Of a stretch of 5,018 nucleotides of DNA, positions 1 through 5,018 are shown one piece after another. The translations under genes and the position numbers were made by a program. Positions within the stretch are counted from its first letter, which is position 1. Each line of letters starts with the position of its first letter. Origin of the DNA: Bacteroidota bacterium. Lineage in GTDB: Bacteria; Bacteroidota; Bacteroidia; Flavobacteriales; Weeksellaceae. The notes below the pieces were generated by a model. That model did no database searches. It was not told the origin of the DNA and saw nothing but the letters and a program-made list of their open reading frames with translations. Location: assembly GCA_023393915.1 (NCBI GenBank), contig JAEXBS010000069.1, positions 1 to 5,018 of the forward strand, in the 5' to 3' direction.

Positions 1-752
1 TCATCAAAGCCAACAGCGACATCAAGGTAGAGGAGCGTTTTAACCTCGGCGGCGCGGTGGTCTGTTTTAACGCGCTCAAAAAGGGCGACGTGGACATGTT
101 CGTCGAATATACCGGCAGCATCCTGCCAAACTACTTCCACATGGAATTCGCGAGCACCGATCCGCAGGCCGTCTATGAAAAATCCAAAGAGCTGCTGATG
201 AAGGAACACGGCATCGCCGTCTCAAAGCCGCTCGGCTTCAACAACACCTATGTGATGGGAGTACGCCCCGAGACGGCGAAGCGCTACGACATCCGCACCC
301 TCTCCGAGATGATGGGCGTCGCCGATAAACTGCGGCTCGGCTGCACGGTTGGCTTCGTACAGCGCGGAGACTGCCTGCCACTCATGAAAAAACGCTTTAA
401 AAAGGACTTTAAGTCCGTTACGGGACTGCAGGAGAGTATCCGCTACCGCGGGCTCGCGGCGCAAGAGGTGGACGTGATCGATGCCTTTTCGACCGACGCC
501 CAGCTGACCAAGCAAAAGGTGACGCTGATGGAGGACGACATCAACTTCTTCCCGCCTTACTACGCGGTGAATCTCGTCCGCCAGGATACCTTTGAAAAAT
601 ACCCCGAGCTGGAAGAGCTACTGTCAAAAATGGACGGGCTGCTTAACGAGGATGCGATGCGCGCGCTCAACGCCAAGGTGGACATCGGCGGGCAGGACGC
701 AAGAACTGTGGCGCGGGAGTTCCTTAGGGAAAAGGGACTCATCGCAAAATAA
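1..752 (+). CDS. Osmoprotectant (glycine betaine/choline-type) ABC substrate-binding protein, 5' end missing
   Basis: The frame is open from the left edge (first full codon at 3), so the gene starts outside the window; the GTG at 57 is an internal valine and not the true start. 249 residues are visible, most of the mature domain of this family, but no signal peptide or lipobox can be assessed. Family signatures (OpuAC/ProX/OpuCC, periplasmic-binding type 2 fold), numbered from the first visible codon: LGGAVVCFNALKKGDVDMF (15-33) followed by EYTGS (about 35-39), GFNNTYVMGVR (about 80-90), RYRGLAAQEVDVIDAFSTD, and EDDINFFPPYYAV. Known members bind quaternary ammonium compounds such as betaine, choline or carnitine in an aromatic cage and deliver them to a membrane permease with an ATPase. 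The permease and ATPase genes, or a fused permease domain, would lie to the left. The usual DAYSTD motif reads DAFSTD here. Family call is firm; the exact ligand is unknown. The gene ends at TAA just before a strong terminator. Confidence 0.9.
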   Translation, partial: IKANSDIKVEERFNLGGAVVCFNALKKGDVDMFVEYTGSILPNYFHMEFASTDPQAVYEKSKELLMKEHGIAVSKPLGFNNTYVMGVRPETAKRYDIRTLSEMMGVADKLRLGCTVGFVQRGDCLPLMKKRFKKDFKSVTGLQESIRYRGLAAQEVDVIDAFSTDAQLTKQKVTLMEDDINFFPPYYAVNLVRQDTFEKYPELEELLSKMDGLLNEDAMRALNAKVDIGGQDARTVAREFLREKGLIAK

Positions 753-773
753 AGGCCGGGGAGCACCGGCGGT

Positions 774-818
774 AAAAGAGAGAAGGCAGGCGGCGTACCG
801 TCTGCCTTTTCTCTTTTT
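774..818 (+). terminator. Rho-independent terminator between convergent genes
   Basis: Arms 774-793 and 798-817 form a 20-bp stem with a 4-base loop (CGTA) and end in a T run (814-818). Two of the pairs (782/809 and 790/801) are G-U on the plus strand but become C-A mismatches on the minus strand. The hairpin is therefore better formed for the binding-protein transcript. The A run at 774-777 gives the minus strand a short U tail, so it could also stop the amidohydrolase transcript, whose stop codon is about 10 bases away on the other side. Confidence 0.9.
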
Positions 819-826
819 AATAGATA

Positions 827-1993
827 TCAGGAGCAAACGCCGACGGGATTCTTCATTACCTTTCCCGACCTTATCACCCACACCGGAACCAGCTCCCGCG
901 GCGCGGCCGTCAGAGGGTCCTGCTCAAAGGCGATCAGGTCGGCCTCCTTGCCGATATCGAGCGTTCCGATCTCCTCCTCGATACCGCAGAGAGAAGCGCC
1001 TCCCAACGTGGCGGCCAGCAGCGCCGCGCGCCGCTCCATGCCCGCCCTTTCTAAAAAGGCTATCTCCTCCGCAATACAGCCGTGGTTCGTGTCGTTGCCC
1101 ACGGCGAGGCTGATGCCGAGCTCGACGGCGCGCCGCACCACGGACAGGTAGTTGGCGTAGGCGGCCCCGGCCTTTTCGCGCATAAAGGCGGAATTTCCCG
1201 CGCAGTCGCGTATCGCCCGCTGGATGCCGCTCGTGACGACGAGCCAGGTGCCGCACTCCCTCATCATCAGCAGCTGTTCTTCCGTGAGGAAACACCCATG
1301 CTCCACGGCGTCAACGCCCGCCTCGATCGCCCATGTCGCCGCCTCGCCGCCGTGGGTATGAGCGCCTATCTTTTTGCCGGCCGTATGCGCCTCATAGATC
1401 ATCGTTTCGATCTCTTCCTTCGTCATCTCAGGAGTTACAGTTCCGGTAAGGTGCGAGGTGGCTCCGCCGCTGACAAAAATTTTTACAAAATCGACCCCCG
1501 CCTTGAGCTGACGGCGGGCTGTCTTTCTCACCTCCGCCTCTCCGTCGGACTCTTCTCCCATGTACCACATGTGGCCGCCGGTACGCATTATGCCGGGCCC
1601 CGCGGCTAAAAGACGCGGACCGGGAATCAACCCCTCGTTTATTCCACGTTTGACGGCGAAATCAACATATCCACGCTCTCCGGCGTCACGGACCGTCGTC
1701 ACTCCAGAGAGGAGGGCCACACGCGCGTTCTTTGCTCCGACAAGCGCCTGGTAGCCAAGATGTTCCCCGATCTGCTGTATTTCATCCCCAACATCGAAGC
1801 AAAGATGGTTATGTGCGTCAACAAAACCGGGCAGTATATAAAGCTCTGAAAGATCAACGTCACCCTGACCTACTACACCCTCGACATTAGATATTTCATC
1901 TATCTTCCCGTCTTTAACGATGATATCTTTGTCCTTTTTTCCCTCGCCCGTGACAAGATCAAGGACCCAGCCGCACCTAATCTTCATGATCAT
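827..1993 (-). CDS. Metal-dependent amidohydrolase (imidazolonepropionase-like / Xaa-Pro dipeptidase-like)
   Basis: A 388-residue cytoplasmic hydrolase of the amidohydrolase superfamily, of normal length. An N-terminal beta-sandwich segment (about 1-52) leads into the TIM barrel. Metal and catalytic positions are all present: DAHNH (H61, H63), VDFVKIFVSGG with K171 as the likely carboxylated lysine, AHTHG (H212), VEHG (H232) and GND (D301). A TGGH loop (138-141) and the C-terminal IGKEADLIAF return of the small domain (348-356) are also typical. Relatives hydrolyse Xaa-Pro or other dipeptides, N-acyl amino acids or cyclic amides, so the substrate cannot be read from sequence. The ATG at 1993 is chosen over the ATG at 1987 because AAAGGA (2004-1999) lies five bases upstream. 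That ribosome site is inside the preceding 35-codon gene, whose stop lies at 1977-1979, giving a 17-base overlap and probable translational coupling. Placement after a symporter suggests it degrades the imported compound. Confidence 0.92.
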   Translation of the reverse strand: MIMKIRCGWVLDLVTGEGKKDKDIIVKDGKIDEISNVEGVVGQGDVDLSELYILPGFVDAHNHLCFDVGDEIQQIGEHLGYQALVGAKNARVALLSGVTTVRDAGERGYVDFAVKRGINEGLIPGPRLLAAGPGIMRTGGHMWYMGEESDGEAEVRKTARRQLKAGVDFVKIFVSGGATSHLTGTVTPEMTKEEIETMIYEAHTAGKKIGAHTHGGEAATWAIEAGVDAVEHGCFLTEEQLLMMRECGTWLVVTSGIQRAIRDCAGNSAFMREKAGAAYANYLSVVRRAVELGISLAVGNDTNHGCIAEEIAFLERAGMERRAALLAATLGGASLCGIEEEIGTLDIGKEADLIAFEQDPLTAAPRELVPVWVIRSGKVMKNPVGVCS

Positions 1994-2084
1994 CAGAATC
2001 CTTTCCCAGCAGATAGTAGATTACCGAGACTCCCGCTATCATCAGAGGGATTATTACAGATATCAGCCAAGCGTGAAACTCCAT
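1977..2084 (-). CDS. 35-residue single-pass membrane protein, probable symporter small accessory subunit
   Basis: This unlisted small gene translates to a short N-terminus (MEFHAW), one hydrophobic segment of about 22 residues (roughly 5-26, ending VIYYLL), and a charged acidic tail (GKDSDDHED). It sits 46 bases after the symporter stop and overlaps the amidohydrolase start by 17 bases in another frame. AAAGGA at 2098-2093 lies eight bases before the ATG at 2084. In-frame ATGs at 2093 and 2090 sit too close to that site, so they are less likely starts (38 or 37 residues). One-helix proteins beside sodium symporters are known: MetS beside the NSS transporter MetP, and short accessory proteins annotated next to SSS transporters. 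I infer a similar role, perhaps stabilising or regulating the symporter. The sequence was not recognised as a named family. The tail overlaps hydrolase codons, so its composition is constrained by both frames. Confidence 0.72.
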   Translation of the reverse strand: MEFHAWLISVIIPLMIAGVSVIYYLLGKDSDDHED

Positions 2085-2130
2085 CTCCATCATCCTTTCT
2101 ATAAAATGGGTGAGCAGTCGATCAACCGTG

Positions 2131-3639
2131 TCAGCGGACCGACTGGAATTCCTCAACTACCCGCTCTAACTGTTCGGCGTTATAATCCTTCGATACGGCT
2201 TTCAGTTCACGTCGTATCTCATCCTGCGGCAATGGTTTAGTTATAAGGCTCACTATCACACCGGCGGCCAACGAAAGCAGGAAGCCGATGCAGCCCTCGT
2301 GGATATTTGAAACCTTCGCCATGCCGGTTACATTCCAGGTAACACTCATCACAAAACCCGTAAACATCGCGGCTATCACGCCACCCTCTGTGAGACGTTT
2401 CCAGTAAAGCGAGAGGATCAGCGCGGGACCAAAGGTCGCGGCAAGACCGCCTGAGGCAAAGAGCATAACCGTCATGATCGATCGTCCGCCGGAGTTCACC
2501 GCCAGGAATATCCCCACGACGGCTATAAAAAGTACGGAAAAACGAGAGACGTTTACAAGCCGTTCCTTAGAGGCATTCTTATTTATGCAGGCATGGTAAA
2601 AATCTTCACTTAGGGTAGAGGCGGCGCTCAGCAGGCAGGAGTCCACTGTGGACATTATCAGCGCCATCAGCGCCGCGAGCATTATGCCCGAGAACCAGGG
2701 GTTGAGCACTCCTGTCAGCAGGCGGCCAAAGATCGTCTCCGGATCCGGAATATTGGGAAAGTATATGCGTCCAACCCAGCCGATAAGATAGCCTGTCCAG
2801 TAGTTGAGGAGAAAGCCAAACATGCCAATCATCGCCATTTTACGTGTTGACCTTGAATCCTTCACCGCAAAGTAACGTATGGTGTCATGCGGCCGCCCGA
2901 TACACTGGAAGCCTGTGGTCCAGTAGGCGAGTATCAGCGGGAAAGTAGCCCATTCGGCCGAGACCAGCTTAGGGTCTATCTCCGCGAGCTTTGATGTGAC
3001 ATTTGACCAACCGCCGATGTCGTATATCATGTAGAGGCACAGCGTCACGGATCCGATCAGGATAACGATCCCTTGCACGAAATCCGTCCAGCATACGGCG
3101 AGAAACCCTCCTATCAGGCAATAAAAACCAACTACCGCCGCCGTTATAAGTATCGCTTGGATATTTGTCATACCAAAGAGCGGCATCATTGATTTAGAAG
3201 CGGCCATGTACTGTGTAGCCACAGAGACGGACATAAACATTACGACGGCAAGCGAAGCGACGACTCGTATCATATTGCCGCGCGCGCGGACACGGCGCAC
3301 AAAATATTCTGGGTAGGTTATCGCACCCAAAATGCCGGAGTAGTTTCTCATACGCTTTCCGATCATTAAAAAGGCGATCAGCATAAAGAAAAGGTTACTC
3401 GCGTGCATAAACCACGACGACGGTCCGATAGCGTAGCATAATCCTGCCATTCCGGTAAATATCCAGCCGCTTGAACCGGAAAACATCAGGCTGATACCGG
3501 CGACCCAGGGATTAAGGCTTCTTCCTCCAAGGTGAAAACCTTCCATGGTCTTTGTAAAACGGAAAGTATAGATCCCAATGGCGATCAAAGCAATAAGATA
3601 GAGAACAAAAGGTACGACTAAAGGCAGCTTATCCGACAT
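2131..3639 (-). CDS. Sodium:solute symporter (SSS family, PutP-like)
   Basis: A 502-residue inner-membrane protein of typical PutP length, with about 13 hydrophobic segments (roughly 5-24, 45-67, 74-93, 125-145, 160-182, 190-206, 232-250, 270-290, 315-340, 366-382, 388-410, 418-440, 448-467) and a charged cytosolic tail (about 470-502). It couples sodium flow to uptake of a small solute. Hallmarks are LGGRSLNPWV (38-47), SGWIFTG (57-63), GGFLAVCWTDFVQG (177-190), GRPHDTIRYF (248-257) and MSTVDS (329-334). S330 and T331 match the PutP sodium ligands S340 and T341. S57 is kept, but PutP Asp55 is replaced by Gly55 within a gap-free stretch. Substrate is unknown; proline is not assured. The ATG at 3639 has AAGGGGG seven bases upstream. 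It is first in a unit with the small membrane protein and the amidohydrolase, suggesting an imported, hydrolysable amide or peptide-like compound. Confidence 0.93.
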   Translation of the reverse strand: MSDKLPLVVPFVLYLIALIAIGIYTFRFTKTMEGFHLGGRSLNPWVAGISLMFSGSSGWIFTGMAGLCYAIGPSSWFMHASNLFFMLIAFLMIGKRMRNYSGILGAITYPEYFVRRVRARGNMIRVVASLAVVMFMSVSVATQYMAASKSMMPLFGMTNIQAILITAAVVGFYCLIGGFLAVCWTDFVQGIVILIGSVTLCLYMIYDIGGWSNVTSKLAEIDPKLVSAEWATFPLILAYWTTGFQCIGRPHDTIRYFAVKDSRSTRKMAMIGMFGFLLNYWTGYLIGWVGRIYFPNIPDPETIFGRLLTGVLNPWFSGIMLAALMALIMSTVDSCLLSAASTLSEDFYHACINKNASKERLVNVSRFSVLFIAVVGIFLAVNSGGRSIMTVMLFASGGLAATFGPALILSLYWKRLTEGGVIAAMFTGFVMSVTWNVTGMAKVSNIHEGCIGFLLSLAAGVIVSLITKPLPQDEIRRELKAVSKDYNAEQLERVVEEFQSVR

Positions 3640-3678
3640 GAAAAATCCCCCTTAATAATAATTTAATTACAAAACGAT

Positions 3679-3688
3679 TCGTATACGA
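3679..3688. promoter_or_regulatory. TCGTATACGA palindrome upstream of symporter, possible operator
   Basis: A perfect 10-base palindrome centred 44 bases upstream of the symporter start codon, between the terminator hairpin and the ribosome site. A GTATAC core is common in operators of GntR-type regulators, but no regulator gene is visible here, so the assignment is inference. The minus-strand TATACG within it could also serve as a poor -10 box, with TGGACT 16 bases upstream. Confidence 0.3.
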
Positions 3689-3697
3689 TTTAACTAA

Positions 3698-3720
3698 CTA
3701 AAGTCCACCTCCGTCTTTAG
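3698..3720 (-). promoter_or_regulatory. Hairpin presenting a Shine-Dalgarno-like GGAGGTG in its loop
   Basis: On the minus strand CTAAAG and CTTTAG (3715-3720 and 3698-3703) pair over 6 bp around an 11-base loop containing GGAGGTG (3712-3706), a near-ideal anti-16S match. No usable start codon lies at normal spacing; a GTG inside it gives only four codons before a stop. It sits about 67 bases before the symporter ATG, so it may be a ribosome standby site, a leader remnant or chance. Confidence 0.3.
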
Positions 3721-3725
3721 ATAAT

Positions 3726-3763
3726 AAAAAAACAAGACCCCAACTTTTCTGTTGGAGCCTTGT
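3726..3763 (-). terminator. Strand-specific Rho-independent terminator or attenuator upstream of symporter
   Basis: Arms 3763-3751 and 3744-3732 pair over 13 bp around a 6-base loop and are followed on the minus strand by six further T residues (3731-3726). Two positions (3756/3739 and 3758/3737) are G-U on the minus strand but A-C mismatches on the plus strand, so the structure is built for minus-strand RNA. It lies 88 bases after the DUF3870 stop and 86 bases before the symporter start. It could end the DUF3870 transcript or act as an attenuator for the symporter operon. Confidence 0.85.
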
Positions 3764-3831
3764 CCTCGCAAATGAGAGAGGGATACTCTCCCTAAAAGAC
3801 AAATCAGCAGATTTAATACGACTTCATATAG

Positions 3832-3862
3832 TTTATAAATTCATACTACACTATTGTGTTAA
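3832..3862 (-). promoter_or_regulatory. Candidate promoter for the symporter operon leader
   Basis: TTAACA (3862-3857) and TATAAA (3837-3832) each match five of six bases of the -35 and -10 consensus, separated by a long 19-base spacer. Transcription would start near 3825, upstream of the terminator hairpin, and would overlap the end of the DUF3870 gene. The region is AT-rich, so chance matches are likely. Confidence 0.25.
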
Positions 3863-4171
3863 ATAATTCAAGTAACTTTTTTCTGCTTCGATGATAGCGG
3901 CAATGATGGTCTTTTTTCCCTTGCAGAAGTATCTTACCTCAAATTCCCTGATCCCATCAGCAACCCCGCCATCTCTGATATTCTTCCCCACAAAGACGGA
4001 ACGAAGAAAGCTGGAGCTCAGCTCGGTCAAAAAGGTTGAAGACACATCAATTATCTCCCAGCTGTCGGGATCAACCTCGAAACCGATTCCAAAATACTTA
4101 AAAATTTCATGTCCAGGCGTACCCTGAGGAAACTGAGAATACCCGCCAAACAAAAATGTCTTCTTATCCAT
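3851..4171 (-). CDS. DUF3870 domain protein, function unknown
   Basis: A 106-residue soluble protein with no signal peptide or membrane segment. The sequence pattern matches DUF3870 as I know it: an N-terminal strand with FLFGGYSQFPQGTP (6-19), GIGFEVDP (28-35), a central helix TFLTELSSSFLRSVFVGKN (46-64), and a C-terminal RYFCKGKKTIIAAI segment (80-93). The domain fills the whole protein. The frame is open back to a TTG at 4204, but that start lacks a ribosome site and would add 11 residues outside the domain. The ATG at 4171, preceded by AGAAGAG and by a purine-rich GGGAAAGGGG further up, is preferred; neither site is ideally spaced. No biochemical role is established to my knowledge. It lies upstream of the symporter-hydrolase unit in the same direction but is separated from it by a terminator, so it may be linked functionally without being fully co-transcribed. 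Confidence 0.82.
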   Translation of the reverse strand: MDKKTFLFGGYSQFPQGTPGHEIFKYFGIGFEVDPDSWEIIDVSSTFLTELSSSFLRSVFVGKNIRDGGVADGIREFEVRYFCKGKKTIIAAIIEAEKSYLNYLTQ

Positions 4172-4242
4172 CTCTCTTCTATCGCCCCTTTCCCAATATG
4201 GCAAACTACAGAATAGCGCGTTGCCGCCGTATCCTTATGGAG

Positions 4243-4250
4243 ATTTTATA
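4243..4250 (-). promoter_or_regulatory. Candidate -10 element for the DUF3870 gene
   Basis: TATAAAAT on the minus strand lies about 72 bases upstream of the ATG at 4171, in an AT-rich tract. No recognisable -35 hexamer sits at 16-18 bases upstream, so this is a single-box guess. Confidence 0.3.
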
Positions 4251-4496
4251 CCTTTTTTATTCCGTAGAGAGATAAAATATTATTAATAATGAGTATTTTA
4301 TTCCTGACCTTTCCTGATATAAAGACGATAACAATACCTCCGTCAGCGCACCGTGAATTTGTGGATTACTAATAGTAAAAGTTCGAATGGGGTTAATAGA
4401 CGCCAGCGCCTAAGAATGACACTACGATAAGGATTTGGCTTTGGGAACCAAGGCAGCCGGATAAACGCTCATCATGGCAAGATAGAGACAATGGAT

Positions 4497-4557
4497 AAAA
4501 ATGCGGGAAGAGCGGCTCTCCGCCGCACATACCAAACCGTTCTTCCCGCAAACGGTT
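4497..4557 (-). terminator. Rho-independent terminator of the OB-fold gene, with an overlapping alternative hairpin
   Basis: On the minus strand, 4550-4541 (TGCGGGAAGA) pairs perfectly with 4511-4502 over 10 bp. A second stem, 4526-4522 with 4516-4512 (GCGGC/GCCGC), lies inside, and a run of five T residues follows (4501-4497). The plus strand lacks a T tail. It begins 11 bases after the stop codon. A separate perfect 7-bp stem, 4557-4551 with 4541-4535 (AACCGTT/AACGGTT), encloses the 5' arm of the terminator in its loop and shares base 4541, so the two folds may compete. Confidence 0.8.
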
Positions 4558-4561
4558 CACG

Positions 4562-5018
4562 CTATCGATAATAGTCCCTCACCGGCCAGCAATCCTCCAT
4601 CAGGACTCTCGCACCGTCGGCATTATTCGCGCCGCCAGCGAAGCCGGTGACTTTACCCTGTACCGCCAGGGAATCGCCCTCTTCGCAGCCGGCAAGCCGC
4701 GCCGCCTCCTGCGGGGCGAATCGGCACTCCGCCTCGCGGACCGCGGGATTTTCGTACAGGTTGAGAATGACAGCCACACCGCCGGACTCTTTCCTCACCG
4801 AGGCGACGAGACCGCTGAGCCTCAGGCTCCTGCCGACGTACCGGACGTCGGGGCAGACCTCCTCTTTGGCGCAGGCCTTCACGGATAGATAGCTTCCCCA
4901 GAAGTAATCGGGAAGATGTTCAAGGTTATAGATCCTGTCGTCGAGCCCCTCTTCGCCGAGCGCGCGCGCCTTTTCATAATATTCCCGCGCGCGGCGATAA
5001 TCCTGGCCGAGCCAGTAC
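4562..5018 (-). CDS. TPR-like plus OB-fold (tRNA_anti-like) protein, N-terminal part missing
   Basis: The frame is open to the right edge, so the gene begins outside the window. A GTG at 4882 is only an internal valine: the reading continues for 45 more codons upstream without a stop, giving 151 visible residues. The first 20 or so (LGQDYRRAREYYEKARALG) look like the end of one tetratricopeptide repeat, with the A-x3-Y-x2-A spacing of its second helix. A linker with LPDYFWGSYL follows. From about residue 57 to the end the pattern resembles the tRNA_anti-like OB-fold: YVGRSLRLSGLV, an aliphatic strand pair VAVILNLY, ECRF, GDSLAVQGKVTG and a closing VLMEDCWPV. This domain usually occurs in envelope or uncharacterised proteins, and ligand and role are unknown; the name does not prove RNA binding. 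Codon use is GC-rich like the binding-protein gene. A terminator follows directly. Confidence 0.65.
   Translation of the reverse strand, partial: YWLGQDYRRAREYYEKARALGEEGLDDRIYNLEHLPDYFWGSYLSVKACAKEEVCPDVRYVGRSLRLSGLVASVRKESGGVAVILNLYENPAVREAECRFAPQEAARLAGCEEGDSLAVQGKVTGFAGGANNADGARVLMEDCWPVRDYYR

Larger units (their letters stand above)
4172..4561. other. Gene-poor spacer with palindromes
   Basis: I see no convincing gene in this stretch. It contains an AT-rich inverted repeat with arms 4272-4279 and 4294-4301 (ATAAAATA/TATTTTAT) flanking a perfect palindrome TTATTAATAA (4280-4289), and a second perfect inverted repeat TTACTA-A-TAGTAA at 4366-4378. A hairpin-prone segment lies near 4436-4459 (GGCTTTGG/CCAAGG). 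The left part (about 4240-4310) is strongly AT-rich, and the terminator of the OB-fold gene occupies the right end. There are no transposase remnants or tRNA-like cloverleaf elements that I can support. Confidence 0.6.

Noticed and set aside
592..1113. A long plus-strand frame running from the binding-protein gene into the amidohydrolase region.
   Set aside because: It crosses the 774-818 terminator and is rich in Pro, Arg and Ser, as expected for an antisense or out-of-frame shadow of GC-rich genes.
1082..1609. A 175-codon plus-strand frame opposite the amidohydrolase.
   Set aside because: It is a shadow of the clearly conserved amidohydrolase, with no ribosome site or family pattern.
1920..2240. 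A plus-strand frame spanning the hydrolase start, the small gene and the symporter end.
   Set aside because: It is antisense to three features that form one logical unit and resembles no protein family.
3755..3810. Possible T-box, glycine or other known riboswitch in the symporter leader.
   Set aside because: No T-box core sequence or glycine aptamer signature is present, so only a generic attenuator possibility is kept.
4290..4373. A 27-codon plus-strand frame starting ATG at 4290.
   Set aside because: No ribosome site upstream, and the start lies inside an AT-rich inverted repeat.
4381..4395. GTTCGAAT, resembling the T-loop of a tRNA.
   Set aside because: The flanking bases do not form a T-arm, and no acceptor or anticodon stem is present nearby.
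4257..4409. A 50-codon open frame on the minus strand, with GGAGG near a TTG at 4334 and a hydrophobic stretch.
   Set aside because: It has no ATG and starts right after a stop. The TTG is only two bases from GGAGG, and the peptide from it is about 25 residues with no recognisable pattern.

Overview
The window reads as ordinary chromosome of a fermentative or amino-acid-using bacterium. Coding regions are moderately GC-rich and the spacers are AT-rich. The combination of a betaine-type ABC binding protein, a sodium:solute symporter paired with an amidohydrolase, and a DUF3870 protein would fit an anaerobe such as a member of the Synergistota. That placement is inference from gene content and style only, with low confidence. 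No rRNA, tRNA, CRISPR array or insertion sequence was seen.

Layout: (1) positions 1-752, + strand, hold the 3' part of an OpuAC/ProX-type osmoprotectant ABC substrate-binding protein that begins left of the window. (2) A strong hairpin terminator at 774-818 lies between it and the converging minus-strand genes. (3) From 3639 down to 827 on the minus strand runs a compact three-gene unit: a PutP-like sodium:solute symporter, then a 35-residue single-pass membrane protein that is easily missed, then a metal-dependent amidohydrolase. The small gene overlaps the start of the amidohydrolase gene by 17 bases. The simplest reading is import of a small peptide-like or N-acylated substrate with sodium, followed by hydrolysis in the cytoplasm. 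(4) The 3640-3850 spacer holds a strand-specific Rho-independent terminator, a possible competing stem, a Shine-Dalgarno-like sequence in a hairpin loop with no start codon after it, and a TCGTATACGA palindrome. It is either the end of the upstream DUF3870 transcript plus a new promoter, or a regulated leader for the symporter operon. (5) A small DUF3870 gene lies at 4171-3851, minus strand. (6) Positions 4172-4561 contain no convincing gene, but do hold palindromes, a candidate -10 box and the terminator of the next gene. (7) From the right edge to 4562, minus strand, is the C-terminal part of a protein with a TPR-like helix followed by an OB-fold of the tRNA_anti-like type.

The points most worth a second look are the tiny membrane protein between symporter and hydrolase, the structured leader upstream of the symporter, and the glycine at the symporter position where PutP has its sodium-binding Asp55. 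Nothing here amounts to a clear new defence or mobile system.
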